A stretch of 64,000 bases of DNA, taken from Cupriavidus basilensis (lineage in GTDB: Bacteria; Pseudomonadota; Gammaproteobacteria; Burkholderiales; Burkholderiaceae). Position 1 is the stretch's first letter. The number at the start of each line of letters is the position of its first letter. The position numbers and the translations under genes were made by a program. Shown one piece after another: positions 47,948 through 56,406 of this stretch. The DNA lies in the NCBI RefSeq assembly GCF_000876015.1, contig NZ_BBQM01000016.1, positions 186,001 through 250,000 of the forward strand, read 5' to 3'. The notes beneath the pieces are model-generated. The model was not told the origin of the DNA and did no database searches. It was given only the letters and a program-made list of their open reading frames with translations.

Positions 47948-48061
47948 GAAAAAAAAAGCTCCTGCTGAATGGAAAAACGGCGCCGGCCCTGGCGGGACCG
48001 GCGCCGCGCGCATGTCCGCGGCGAGTGCGGCGGATGCGGCGGGCCGAAGCCCGCCCGCGCC

Positions 48062-49048
48062 TCACTGCGGCTTGTTCAGGCCCAGCTTGTCGATGATGGC
48101 CTTTTCCTTCTTCACCGTGTCGGCGGCGAAGTGGGCGTACTGCTCGCTGCTCATGTAGTACGGCTCCATGTCGAACTTGGCGAGCGACTCGCGGTAGTTC
48201 GGCATTTCCATCGCTTTCTTGAAGGCGTCATGCAGCTTCTTGACGATCTTCGGGTCGGTGCCCTTGGGCGCCACGATGCCGAACGGCGAAGTCTGCACGA
48301 TGCCGTAGCCGAGTTCCTTGAGCGTGGGCACGTTGGGGAAGCGCGCCGAGCGCTTCTCGCCCCAGGTCGACAGCAGGCGCAGCTTGCCGGACTCCACGTA
48401 GGGCGCCCACGCCGGCGTGTCGGCCACCGACATCACGTGGCCGCCCAGCAGCGCCTGCATCGATTCCGAGTTGCCCTTGTACGGGATATGCGAGAACTGC
48501 ACGTTCTGCTTCATGGCCAGCTCTTCCATCGTCAGGTGCAGCGTGGTCATCGAACCCGGCGAGCCGTAGGTCAGCTTGCCCGGGTTGGCGCGCGCGTAGG
48601 CCATGTAGTCCTGCATGGTCTTGATCGGCGAATCCACCGGCACCACCAGGCCGAACGAATAGCCGGCCAGGTTGATCACGTAGCTCAGGTCCTTGACCGG
48701 GTCCCAGTTGATCTTGGTGGTGTACGGCAGGCGGTAGACCGGCATGGCCACCTGCGCCAGCGTGTAGCCATCGGGCTGGGTCGACTGCATCAGCTGGGCC
48801 GGCAGCACGCCGCCCGCGCCGGGCTTGTTCTCGATGATGACGGGCTGGCCGAGGATCTTGGAGGCGTTTTCCGCCAGCACGCGGAACGGCAGGTCGGTCG
48901 AGCCGCCCGCGGTATAGCCGATGATGAGGCGCACCGGCCGCTGCGGGAAATTGTCCGCCTGCGCCTGGACCGGCGCGCTGGCCAGGCCGAGGGTTGCCAC
49001 GGTAGCGGCGAACACGCCCGCTTGGGCGAGGAATTGGCGGCGTTGCAT
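48062..49048 (-). CDS. Bug-type (TctC) periplasmic binding protein
   Basis: A 328-residue solute-binding protein of tripartite tricarboxylate transporters. The signal has a twin-arginine-like start (MQRRQFLAQAG) and ends APVQAQA. Hallmarks are PQRPVRLIIGYTAGGSTDLP, ILGQPVIIENKPGAGGVLPA, PDGYTLAQVAMP, LTYGSPGSMTTLHLTMEEL and AWAPYVESGKLRLLSTWGEK. Such proteins are very numerous in Bordetella/Cupriavidus and mostly orphan, as here: no tctA/tctB nearby. Ligand unknown, probably a carboxylate. Confidence 0.93.
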   Translation of the reverse strand: MQRRQFLAQAGVFAATVATLGLASAPVQAQADNFPQRPVRLIIGYTAGGSTDLPFRVLAENASKILGQPVIIENKPGAGGVLPAQLMQSTQPDGYTLAQVAMPVYRLPYTTKINWDPVKDLSYVINLAGYSFGLVVPVDSPIKTMQDYMAYARANPGKLTYGSPGSMTTLHLTMEELAMKQNVQFSHIPYKGNSESMQALLGGHVMSVADTPAWAPYVESGKLRLLSTWGEKRSARFPNVPTLKELGYGIVQTSPFGIVAPKGTDPKIVKKLHDAFKKAMEMPNYRESLAKFDMEPYYMSSEQYAHFAADTVKKEKAIIDKLGLNKPQ

Positions 49049-49186
49049 GAGTCTGTGTCTCCTGTTTCTACTGTTGCTACGACTACCGCCGCGGGCGGAA
49101 CGCCCGCGGCGCATTGGGATAAAGCCATGAATCGGTGGTTCTGCGACCGCTTCGATCCGGCTGCCGGTGTCGGCCGGCGGCCGCGC

Positions 49187-50242
49187 TCAACCGCTGCCGA
49201 AGGCGGCGCGCAAGGCGGCGACGGCGTCCGCGTGGGCGTCCGCCACGGCCGGGACGAAACGTCCCAGCTTGAAGAAATCGTGGATCATGCCCGGGTAGTC
49301 GGCCAGCGCGGCGGGCACGCCGGCGGCGCGCAGCTTGGCCGCGTAGGCCACGCCCTCGTCGTGCAGCGGGTCGTAGCCGGCCACGGCGATCCAGGCCGGG
49401 CAGCAGCCGCGCACGTCGGCGCCGTGGCCGCCACCGTCGAGCGGGGCGAAGCGCCAGTCGTCGCGGCTGGCCTCGCTGTCGAGGTACTGCGAGAAAAACC
49501 ACTGGATCATCGGCGCGGTCAGCAGGTAGCCCTCGGCCAGCGCGCGGTGCGAAGGCGTGTCCTGGCGCGCGCAGGTGCCGGGGTAGATCAGCATCTGCAG
49601 CACCGGCGCCAGCCCCGCGTCGCGCGCGTGCACGGCGCAGGCGGCGGCGAGCGTGCCGCCCGCGCTGTCGCCGCCGAGCGCGATGCGGGCCGGGTCCGCG
49701 CCGAGGTGGGCGGCCTCGTGGAAGATCCACTGCATGACGTCGAACGCATCGTTGGCGGCATAGGGAAACTGCCATACCGGCCCGAGCCGGTAGTCCACCG
49801 ACAGCACCATGCAGTCGCCCCGCGCGCACAGCAGGCGGCACAGCGGGTCGTGCGAATTGACGCTGCCCACGGTGAAGCCGCCGCCGTGGAAGTACAGCAG
49901 CAGCGGCAGCGGCTCGACCCAGCTTGCCGCGCGCGGCGCGTACAGGCGCAGCGGGATCTCGTAGCCGTCGCGCGCCGCCACCGTCAGGTTTTCCACGCTG
50001 TGCACCGGCGTCGGCGCGATGTCCATGATGGGCGCGCTCTTCTCGTAGGCGGTCTTGGCGTCGATCGGGTCGAGCTCGTGAATGCCGGGCCGCTTGACGC
50101 GCCGGATCAGGTCCAGCAGCGCCGCCACCTGCGGATCGAGCGCGGCCGCGGGCGTGCCGGGCGTGCCGCGCGTGTGGGGGATGCCGGACGCGGCGGGAGC
50201 GGACTGGGCGAACCCCTGGGGCGAGGCGGGAACGGCGGTCAT
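49187..50242 (-). CDS. Alpha/beta-hydrolase esterase (HSL family)
   Basis: A 351-residue esterase of the hormone-sensitive-lipase family. The oxyanion HGGG is in LLYFHGGGFTVGSVNSHDPL and the nucleophile elbow is LGGDSAGGTLAAACAV; the acid and His appear in AGYDPLHDEGVAYA and YPGMIHDFFKLGRF. No signal peptide. It is divergent from the iron alcohol dehydrogenase gene and shares its control region. Confidence 0.9.
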   Translation of the reverse strand: MTAVPASPQGFAQSAPAASGIPHTRGTPGTPAAALDPQVAALLDLIRRVKRPGIHELDPIDAKTAYEKSAPIMDIAPTPVHSVENLTVAARDGYEIPLRLYAPRAASWVEPLPLLLYFHGGGFTVGSVNSHDPLCRLLCARGDCMVLSVDYRLGPVWQFPYAANDAFDVMQWIFHEAAHLGADPARIALGGDSAGGTLAAACAVHARDAGLAPVLQMLIYPGTCARQDTPSHRALAEGYLLTAPMIQWFFSQYLDSEASRDDWRFAPLDGGGHGADVRGCCPAWIAVAGYDPLHDEGVAYAAKLRAAGVPAALADYPGMIHDFFKLGRFVPAVADAHADAVAALRAAFGSG

Positions 50243-50352
50243 GGGCGGTCGATGCGGGCTGGGTGAATCTCCGGCGGGGCCGGATTTCCGGCGGCACGGA
50301 AACGGTGGCGCGGAACCGGTGGCGCGGAAGCGGCGCGCAGCCGGAATTCAAA

Positions 50353-50382
50353 TTGTGAACGGTCGTTCGATTTTAGTATGAT
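50353..50382 (+). promoter_or_regulatory. Promoter of the iron alcohol dehydrogenase with palindromic operator
   Basis: -35 TTGTGA (50353-50358) and -10 TATGAT (50377-50382) are 18 bases apart in an AT-rich patch. The palindrome GAACG-GT-CGTTC (50357-50368) overlaps the end of the -35 and fills the first part of the spacer, a typical repressor position (TetR-like size). The divergent esterase gene may be controlled by the same site. Confidence 0.6.
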
Positions 50383-50504
50383 TCCGGATGTTTCGGCAGC
50401 AACACAATGGAAATTTACCGCGGGACTGGCCAGGGTGGCCGCTTTTGCGCGATCATCGGTCATCGCCGGATAAATACAACACCGCACGGACGGAGACAAC
50501 CCAG

Positions 50505-51653
50505 ATGGCCTTCATCTACTACCTGACGCATATCCATCTCGACTTCGGCGCCATCGGCCAGCTGCCGGCGGAGTGCGCGCGCATCGGCATCCGCCGCCCG
50601 CTGCTGGTGACCGACAAGGGCGTGGTCGCCGCCGGCGTGGCGCGGCAGGCCATCGACGCGCTCGCCGGCCTGCCGCACGCGGTCTTCGACGAGACCCCGT
50701 CCAACCCCACCGAGGCGATGGTCAAGAAGGCCGCCGCGCTGTACCGCGAGAGCGGCTGCGACGGGCTGGTGGCGGTCGGCGGCGGCTCCTCCATCGACCT
50801 CGCCAAGGGCATCGCCATCCTCGCCACGCACCCGGGCGAGCTGACCACCTACGCCACCATCGAAGGCGGCAGCGCGAAGATCACCGAGCGCGCCGCGCCG
50901 CTGATCGCCGTGCCCACCACCGCCGGCACCGGCAGCGAGGTGGCGCGCGGCGCCATCATCATCCTCGAGGACGGCCGCAAGCTCGGCTTCCATTCGTGGC
51001 ACCTGCTGCCCCGCTCCGCCATCTGCGACCCCGGCCTCACGCTCGGCTTGCCCGCGGGGCTGACCGCCGCCACCGGCATGGACGCCATCGCGCATTGCGT
51101 GGAGACGTTCCTGGCGCCGGCCTTCAACCCGCCCGCCGACGGCATCGCGCTGGACGGCCTGGAGCGCGGCTGGAAGCATATCGAGCGCGCCACCCGCGAC
51201 GGCCAGGACCGCGACGCGCGCCTGAACATGATGAGCGCCTCCATGCAGGGCGCGATGGCGTTCCAGAAGGGCCTGGGCTGCGTGCATTCGCTGTCGCATC
51301 CGCTCGGCGGCCTGAAGATCGACGGCAAGACCGGCCTGCACCACGGCACGCTCAACGCGGTGGTGATGCCGGCGGTGCTGCGCTTCAACGCCGATGCGCC
51401 GAGCGTGGTGCGCGAGGACCGCTACGCGCGCCTGCGCCGCGCGATGGGCCTGCCCGAAGGCGCCGACGTGGCGCAGGCGGTGCACGACATGACCGCGCGC
51501 CTGGGCCTGCCCACCGGCCTGCGGCAGATGGGCGTGACCGAGGACATGTTCGACAAGGTGATCGCCGGCGCGCTGGTGGACCACTGCCACAAGACCAACC
51601 CGAAGGAGGCCAGCGCGGCGGACTACCGGCGCATGCTGGAGCAATCCATGTAA
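50505..51653 (+). CDS. Iron-containing alcohol dehydrogenase / maleylacetate-reductase-like
   Basis: A 382-residue group III alcohol dehydrogenase. The NAD-binding segment is GLVAVGGGSSIDLAKGIAIL and AVPTTAGTGSEVARGAIIIL; metal ligands lie in CDPGLTLGLPAGLTAATGMD with DAIAHCVETF, and GLGCVHSLSHPLGGLKIDGK plus LHHGTLNAVVMP. The start MAFIYYLTHIHLDFGAIGQL is typical of a proteobacterial subgroup. Substrate unknown (alcohol, hydroxyacid or semialdehyde). Confidence 0.9.
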   Translation: MAFIYYLTHIHLDFGAIGQLPAECARIGIRRPLLVTDKGVVAAGVARQAIDALAGLPHAVFDETPSNPTEAMVKKAAALYRESGCDGLVAVGGGSSIDLAKGIAILATHPGELTTYATIEGGSAKITERAAPLIAVPTTAGTGSEVARGAIIILEDGRKLGFHSWHLLPRSAICDPGLTLGLPAGLTAATGMDAIAHCVETFLAPAFNPPADGIALDGLERGWKHIERATRDGQDRDARLNMMSASMQGAMAFQKGLGCVHSLSHPLGGLKIDGKTGLHHGTLNAVVMPAVLRFNADAPSVVREDRYARLRRAMGLPEGADVAQAVHDMTARLGLPTGLRQMGVTEDMFDKVIAGALVDHCHKTNPKEASAADYRRMLEQSM

Positions 51654-51763
51654 GTACGGCGGCGGGCCGGCGAGAGCAAGGCAATGCGTGGCGCGGGACC
51701 GCCGAGAAGATCCGGTTTCATCCAGGCTCATCCAGCTTCATCCCACCAGCACGGAGAGACGTC

Positions 51764-52285
51764 ATGACAGGGGAACACCTGCAGGTCTTGCACGGAGATA
51801 TCACCCGCATGGAAGTTGACGCCATCGTCAACGCGGCCAACAGCGGCCTGCTCGGCGGCGGCGGCGTCGACGGCGCCATCCACGGCGCCGGCGGGCCCGC
51901 CATCATGGCCGCCTGCCGCGGCATCCGCGAGACCCGCGGCGGCTGCCCGACCGGACAGGCGGTCATCACCACCGGCGGCCTGCTGCCCGCGCCCTACGTG
52001 ATCCACGCGGTCGGCCCGGTCTGGGAAGGCGGCAGCCGCAACGAAGACGCGCTGCTCGCCAGCGCCTACCAGGCCAGCGTGGCGCTGGCCGCGCAGCACA
52101 AGCTGCGCACCATCGCCTTTCCCAACATCAGCACCGGCATCTACGGCTTTCCGCGCGAGCGCGCCGTCGACATCGCCATCGACGCGGTGCGCCAGGCCCT
52201 GGCCGCGGCGCCCAGCATCGAGCAGGTCAGCTTCGTCTGCTTCGACGAGGAGAACTACCAGCTGTACCGGCAGCGCCTGAGCTGA
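51764..52285 (+). CDS. Macrodomain protein, O-acetyl-ADP-ribose deacetylase (YmdB type)
   Basis: A 173-residue single macrodomain that removes acetyl or ADP-ribose groups. GDITRMEVDAIVNAANSGLL followed by GGGGVDGAIHGAGG, then YVIHAVGPVWEGG and IAFPNISTGIYGFPRERAVD are the ADP-ribose-binding loops of the MacroD/YmdB class. Length fits. It is 110 bp after the alcohol dehydrogenase on the same strand, possibly co-transcribed. Confidence 0.93.
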   Translation: MTGEHLQVLHGDITRMEVDAIVNAANSGLLGGGGVDGAIHGAGGPAIMAACRGIRETRGGCPTGQAVITTGGLLPAPYVIHAVGPVWEGGSRNEDALLASAYQASVALAAQHKLRTIAFPNISTGIYGFPRERAVDIAIDAVRQALAAAPSIEQVSFVCFDEENYQLYRQRLS

Positions 52286-52341
52286 ACGCGGGCGGCCACG
52301 GCGCCTTCGCGGCAGCCGGCCGCGACAGCGCCGCGCCTGCG

Positions 52342-53325
52342 CTATCTCACCAGCGCCTTGATCGCCAGCTTCTTGGTCATCTGGAACATGACCGGGAAGC
52401 GCGTCTCCACGCCCAGCACGACGCGGCTGCCGAGGCTGTCCATGTCCTTGGGGCAATGGAACTGCATGCCGTCGAACTGCTTGAGGTTCAGCGGCTTGAT
52501 GCGCGACTGGAACTGCAGGAAGCGGTGCGACTGCGGGATGTAGTGCGCGGTCAGCGAGTTGCGCGAGAACTGCGGGCGCGTGGTGCGCAGGCTGCCGTGG
52601 ATGGTCATCGAGTGCCAGAACAGCACGTCGCCCTTGCGCAGCGCGGGCGCCTCGAAGCGCAGCCCGTTCTCGGCGATCACCTTGCGGATCAGCCCCTTGT
52701 ACTTGTCGTGGTTGAAGGCCACGTCGAAGTCCTTGCCGTTGCGCACCATGTCGAGCCGGTGGCTGCCCGGCACCACGAAGAAGCGCCCGGCGCCCGCGTC
52801 GATGTCCTCCAGCGCGTACCAGCTGCCGGCCATGCTGCCGATGCGCTCGCTGTCGAGGTAGTAGCTGTCCTGGTGCGGCCAGGTCTCCGAGTTGCCCTCG
52901 AAGTACATGCTCTGCACCAGCTTGACCTCCTCGTCGAGCAGCGCCCGCCCGATCTTGCGGATCGGGTCGCTGGCGAAGACCCTGACCGCCAGCGACTTCA
53001 GCGGCGCGAAATCGAGCTGGCCGAGCGACTGGAGGTTGAGGATCGGGTTCATCACGAAGCCGAACTCGTTGATCCGGTTCTTCTCGGGATTGGCCGTGGC
53101 CTGCCGGTAGATGTAGCCCGGATACGGCTTCACGGTCCGGGCGAACGCGTTGCGTATGGCGTCGCAGGTGGCCGGCTCGACCACGCCGCGGATCACCGTG
53201 TAGCCGTTCTCGTCGTAGTAGCGCCGGGCCTGGGCCAGCTGGTCCAGCGTGAAATAGCTGGCGCCCTCTTCGGCACTTTCTGGAATCGTGATCTCCGTCC
53301 CGACGGGACTGATGATGGTATGCAT
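52342..53325 (-). CDS. PhyH-family Fe(II)/2-oxoglutarate dioxygenase-like protein
   Basis: A 327-residue phytanoyl-CoA-dioxygenase-like protein. The metal triad is seen as HQD in SETWPHQDSYYLDSERIGS and a later His in LFWHSMTIHGSLRTTRPQFS, with the 2-oxoglutarate Arg next to it. DENGYTVIRGVVEPATCDAI is the usual start of the domain. The substrate may be a lipid or a small metabolite. No pathway neighbours; convergent with the macrodomain gene. Confidence 0.85.
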   Translation of the reverse strand: MHTIISPVGTEITIPESAEEGASYFTLDQLAQARRYYDENGYTVIRGVVEPATCDAIRNAFARTVKPYPGYIYRQATANPEKNRINEFGFVMNPILNLQSLGQLDFAPLKSLAVRVFASDPIRKIGRALLDEEVKLVQSMYFEGNSETWPHQDSYYLDSERIGSMAGSWYALEDIDAGAGRFFVVPGSHRLDMVRNGKDFDVAFNHDKYKGLIRKVIAENGLRFEAPALRKGDVLFWHSMTIHGSLRTTRPQFSRNSLTAHYIPQSHRFLQFQSRIKPLNLKQFDGMQFHCPKDMDSLGSRVVLGVETRFPVMFQMTKKLAIKALVR

Positions 53326-53494
53326 ACCTTCCCCCGGCCTGTGTGCTTTCCGTGCCGTTCAGCATGGCGCGAGGCCGGCGCCATGCCAAGCCGGATTCGC
53401 CGCGAAGGCCGACGGCGGCTATAAGCCGTCCGGAGGAGATGGCATCGGCCAGAGGAATGAACCACGGGCGGCGCCGCGCGCCGGGGGATCCGCG

Positions 53495-54223
53495 CTATGG
53501 CGTGGCGGCCGCGGCACTCGCCGCGAGCGCCCCTTCCAGCGCCCGGCTTACCGCGGCCTGCGCGTGCAGCGCGGTGGTGTCGAAGACCGGCAGCGGCACG
53601 TCGTCCTGCCCGATCAGCAGCGCGATTTCGGTGCAGCCCAGGATCACGCCGCCCGCGCCTTGTGCCCGCAGGTCGTCGACCACGCGCCGGTATGCGTCGC
53701 GCGAGTCGTCGCGCACGATGCCGTGGCACAGCTCGTCGTAGATCACGCGATGCACCAGCGCGCGCGCCTCGGGCCCGGGCACCAGCGCTTCGATGCCGTG
53801 CCGGTCCAGCATGCGGCCGCGGTAGAAATCCTGCTCCATCGTGAAGGCGGTGCCGAGCAGGCCCACGCGCGCGATGCCGGCCGCGCGCAGCGCCTGCGCG
53901 GTGGGATCGACGATGTGGAGGAACGGGATGTCGAGCGCCGCCTCGATGGCGGGCGCCACGCGGTGCATGGTGTTGGTGCACAGCACGACGAAATCCGCAC
54001 CGGCGGCCTGCACCTGCAGCGCCGCCTCGCGCATGCTTTCGGCAAGCTCGTCCCAGCGCCCGGCATGCTGGAGCGCCTTGACCTGCTCGAAGCTGACCGT
54101 GACCATCACGCTGCGCGCGTTGTGGTGGCCGCCGAGCCGCCGCTTCATGTCCTGGTTGATGAGCCGGTAGTACTCGGCCGAGGATTCCCAGCTCATGCCG
54201 CCGATCAGTCCGATGGTCTTCAT
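53495..54223 (-). CDS. Aspartate/glutamate racemase family protein
   Basis: A 242-residue cofactor-independent racemase. MKTIGLIGGMSWESSAEYYR is the YgeA-type start; the two catalytic cysteines are in DFVVLCTNTMHRVAPAIEAA and GGVILGCTEIALLIGQDDVP. Length fits. It could racemise a free amino acid such as aspartate, glutamate or homoserine. The next gene upstream on this strand is 163 bp away. Confidence 0.92.
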   Translation of the reverse strand: MKTIGLIGGMSWESSAEYYRLINQDMKRRLGGHHNARSVMVTVSFEQVKALQHAGRWDELAESMREAALQVQAAGADFVVLCTNTMHRVAPAIEAALDIPFLHIVDPTAQALRAAGIARVGLLGTAFTMEQDFYRGRMLDRHGIEALVPGPEARALVHRVIYDELCHGIVRDDSRDAYRRVVDDLRAQGAGGVILGCTEIALLIGQDDVPLPVFDTTALHAQAAVSRALEGALAASAAAATP

Positions 54224-54386
54224 TCCGTGCCTTCCCCGCGCGCGCCGGCGCTGTGCGAACCGGCGCCACTGTAGCAGGCGCCGCCGCCGCGGCCCATGCA
54301 CAGTCGCGCGCGCGCCGACCGGGCCAGCGCCGCCGCGCCGGCCGGCATGCGGCCATGCATGCGGCCGGTATGCGCCACCCCGACGG

Positions 54387-55307
54387 TCAGGGCAAGGCGC
54401 TGCGGATCAGCAGGTTGATGCGCTCGGGCTGCTCGTGCACCACCCAGTGCGTGCCGTCGGGAATGCGCTCGAGGCGCATCTCGGGCACGAACCGGTCGAG
54501 CCCGTCCAGCAGGCTCCTGGGCAGCGCGGTGTCGCGCTCGCCCCAGATCACCAGCGTGGGCACGCGCACCGTGAAGGCGGCCGGGTCCAGCCTGGAGATG
54601 TCGGGCGGCGTCTCGCCGGGGCCGGGCGGGTGCATGGGCGAGGCGCGGTAGTAGTTCACGCCGCCGGTCAGCGGATGCGAGCCGCGGGCGCCGGGCTGCG
54701 ACCACGCCGCGTGGTATTTCTCGCGCGTCTCCCCGCCGAACCACGGCGCCGGCTGCCCGTCCGGCCCGTGGAGGAAGCGCTCCAGCCTGGCGAAGCCGTC
54801 CGCCGCCAGCGCCTCCTCGGCGCCGGGCTGGCGCAGCCAGTTCATGTAGGCCGAGGCCTTCTGCTGCTCGGGGCTGCCGAGCAGCGCCTTGGCGAACACA
54901 TAGGGATGCGGCGAATTGATGATGACCAGGCGCTCGACCAGTTGCGGGAACTGGATCGCGAGGTTCCAGCAGATCGCCCCGCCCCAGTCGTGCGCCACCA
55001 CCACGCAGCGCGAATACCCGAGCGCGCTGACCAGCTGCACCAGGTCCTCGACGATATGGCGCGGCCGGTAGGCCTCGACTTCGGCCGGCTTGCTCGACAG
55101 GTTGAAGCCGCGCAGGTCCGGCGCCACCGCGAAGTGCGTCTTGCCGAATTCGGCGAGCTGCGCTTCCCACTCGTACCAGAACTCCGGAAAGCCGTGCACG
55201 AACAGCACCAGCGGCCTGCCCCGCTCGCCCGCGCTGGCGTAGTGCAGGCGCGTGCCGTTGGGCAAGGTGGCGTACTGCAGGTGACGGATGACTGCAGCCT
55301 TGGACAT
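54387..55307 (-). CDS. Alpha/beta-hydrolase, epoxide-hydrolase-like
   Basis: A 306-residue hydrolase. The oxyanion region FVHGFPEFWYEWEAQLAEFG, the nucleophile elbow VVAHDWGGAICWNLAIQFPQ (Asp nucleophile, as in epoxide hydrolases and haloalkane dehalogenases) and GTHWVVHEQPERIN (catalytic His) are clear. GGAGGAG seven bases before the ATG is the strongest ribosome site in this region. It is the last gene of a long minus-strand acyl-CoA catabolic run. Confidence 0.9.
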   Translation of the reverse strand: MSKAAVIRHLQYATLPNGTRLHYASAGERGRPLVLFVHGFPEFWYEWEAQLAEFGKTHFAVAPDLRGFNLSSKPAEVEAYRPRHIVEDLVQLVSALGYSRCVVVAHDWGGAICWNLAIQFPQLVERLVIINSPHPYVFAKALLGSPEQQKASAYMNWLRQPGAEEALAADGFARLERFLHGPDGQPAPWFGGETREKYHAAWSQPGARGSHPLTGGVNYYRASPMHPPGPGETPPDISRLDPAAFTVRVPTLVIWGERDTALPRSLLDGLDRFVPEMRLERIPDGTHWVVHEQPERINLLIRSALP

Positions 55308-55393
55308 GGTTTCTCCTCCCTTGCCGCGATGAGTTTGTCTGCGTCGGGCACGCGGCAGCGTGGGGTAACGCACGAACCGTGCCCGCGCGCCGC

Positions 55394-56296
55394 CTATCCG
55401 CGCAGCGCCGCCACCAGCCCGGCGCGCACCTCGGGCTTGTCCGCGAACGGGTCGCCGGGGTTGCGCTGGCCGATGATGTCCCCGAAACGCTGCCGCACCG
55501 GATCGAGCTGCTGCGGATGCGAGTAGATGTAGAAGCCGTTGTCGCGGATCGCGTCGAAGGTGATCTGCGCGACCTCGGCGGCCGTGACCTTGCCCGAGCT
55601 GACCGCCTTGTCCGACATCGCCTGCGACACCAGTTGCGAACGCGTGAGCGGCCCCTCGTTGGCGAGCTCCGCGGGCCGGTTGCGGCCCGACCTGGTGATG
55701 CCGGTCGGCACGAAATACGGGCACAGCACCGAGCAGCGCACCTGCTCGCTGACCAGGCTCAGGTCCTGGTACAGCGACTCGGACAGCGCCACCACCGCGT
55801 GCTTGGACACGTTGTACACGCCCATCGCCGGCGGGCTCAGCAGGCCGGCCATCGAAGCCGTGTTGACGATATGGCCTTCGAACGACGGGTCCTTCCGCGC
55901 CGCGGCCAGCATCAGCGGCGTGAAGATGCGCACGCCGTGGATGACGCCGTGGAGATTGACGCCGAGCACCCAGTCCCAGTCGCGCTCGGTGTTCTCCCAC
56001 AGCAGGCCGCCGGCGCCCACGCCGGCGTTGTTGAACAGCAGGTTGACCTGGCCGAAGGTGGCGATGGCGGCATCGGCCAGCGCCTGCACCTGCTCGGCCC
56101 GGGACACGTCCACGCGCACGCCGATCGCCGGCACGCCCTGCGCCTTGAACTCGGCCACGGTGGCGTCCAGCGCGTCTTCCTGCACGTCGGCCAGCACCAG
56201 CTTCATGCCGAGGCCGGCGCCGATCCTGGCGAACTCCTTGCCGAAGCCGGACGCGCCGCCCGTGATCACCGCCACCTTGCCCTGGAATTGCTTCAT
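55394..56296 (-). CDS. SDR-family oxidoreductase
   Basis: A 300-residue short-chain dehydrogenase. The cofactor loop is VITGGASGFGKEFARIG, followed by VLADVQ (Asp suggests NAD+), LLFNNAGVGAGGLLWENTER, the catalytic Ser in IVNTASMAGLLSPP and YNVSKHA (Tyr/Lys). The long C-terminal part resembles SDRs found with acyl-CoA dehydrogenase genes. Substrate probably a hydroxyacyl or alcohol intermediate of the cluster. Confidence 0.9.
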   Translation of the reverse strand: MKQFQGKVAVITGGASGFGKEFARIGAGLGMKLVLADVQEDALDATVAEFKAQGVPAIGVRVDVSRAEQVQALADAAIATFGQVNLLFNNAGVGAGGLLWENTERDWDWVLGVNLHGVIHGVRIFTPLMLAAARKDPSFEGHIVNTASMAGLLSPPAMGVYNVSKHAVVALSESLYQDLSLVSEQVRCSVLCPYFVPTGITRSGRNRPAELANEGPLTRSQLVSQAMSDKAVSSGKVTAAEVAQITFDAIRDNGFYIYSHPQQLDPVRQRFGDIIGQRNPGDPFADKPEVRAGLVAALRG

Positions 56297-56326
56297 GTCG
56301 TCTGCCTCTCGTCCTGTGTCGTCGCG

Positions 56327-56381
56327 ATGTCGCCGCAATGTCGCCGCGACATCGCCGTTATGTCGTAGCCATGTCGTTCCG
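56327..56381. repeat. Five degenerate 11-bp repeats between SDR and aldolase genes
   Basis: Units at 56327, 56338, 56349, 56360 and 56371 follow ATGTCGCCGCR, drifting to ATGTCGTAGCC and ATGTCGTTCCG. The 11-bp period is close to one turn of DNA, so similar faces repeat on one side of the helix. The array lies 31-85 bp upstream of the SDR start. Confidence 0.75.
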
Positions 56382-56406
56382 GCGGCCCTGCCGTTGCCGG
56401 ATGCCG

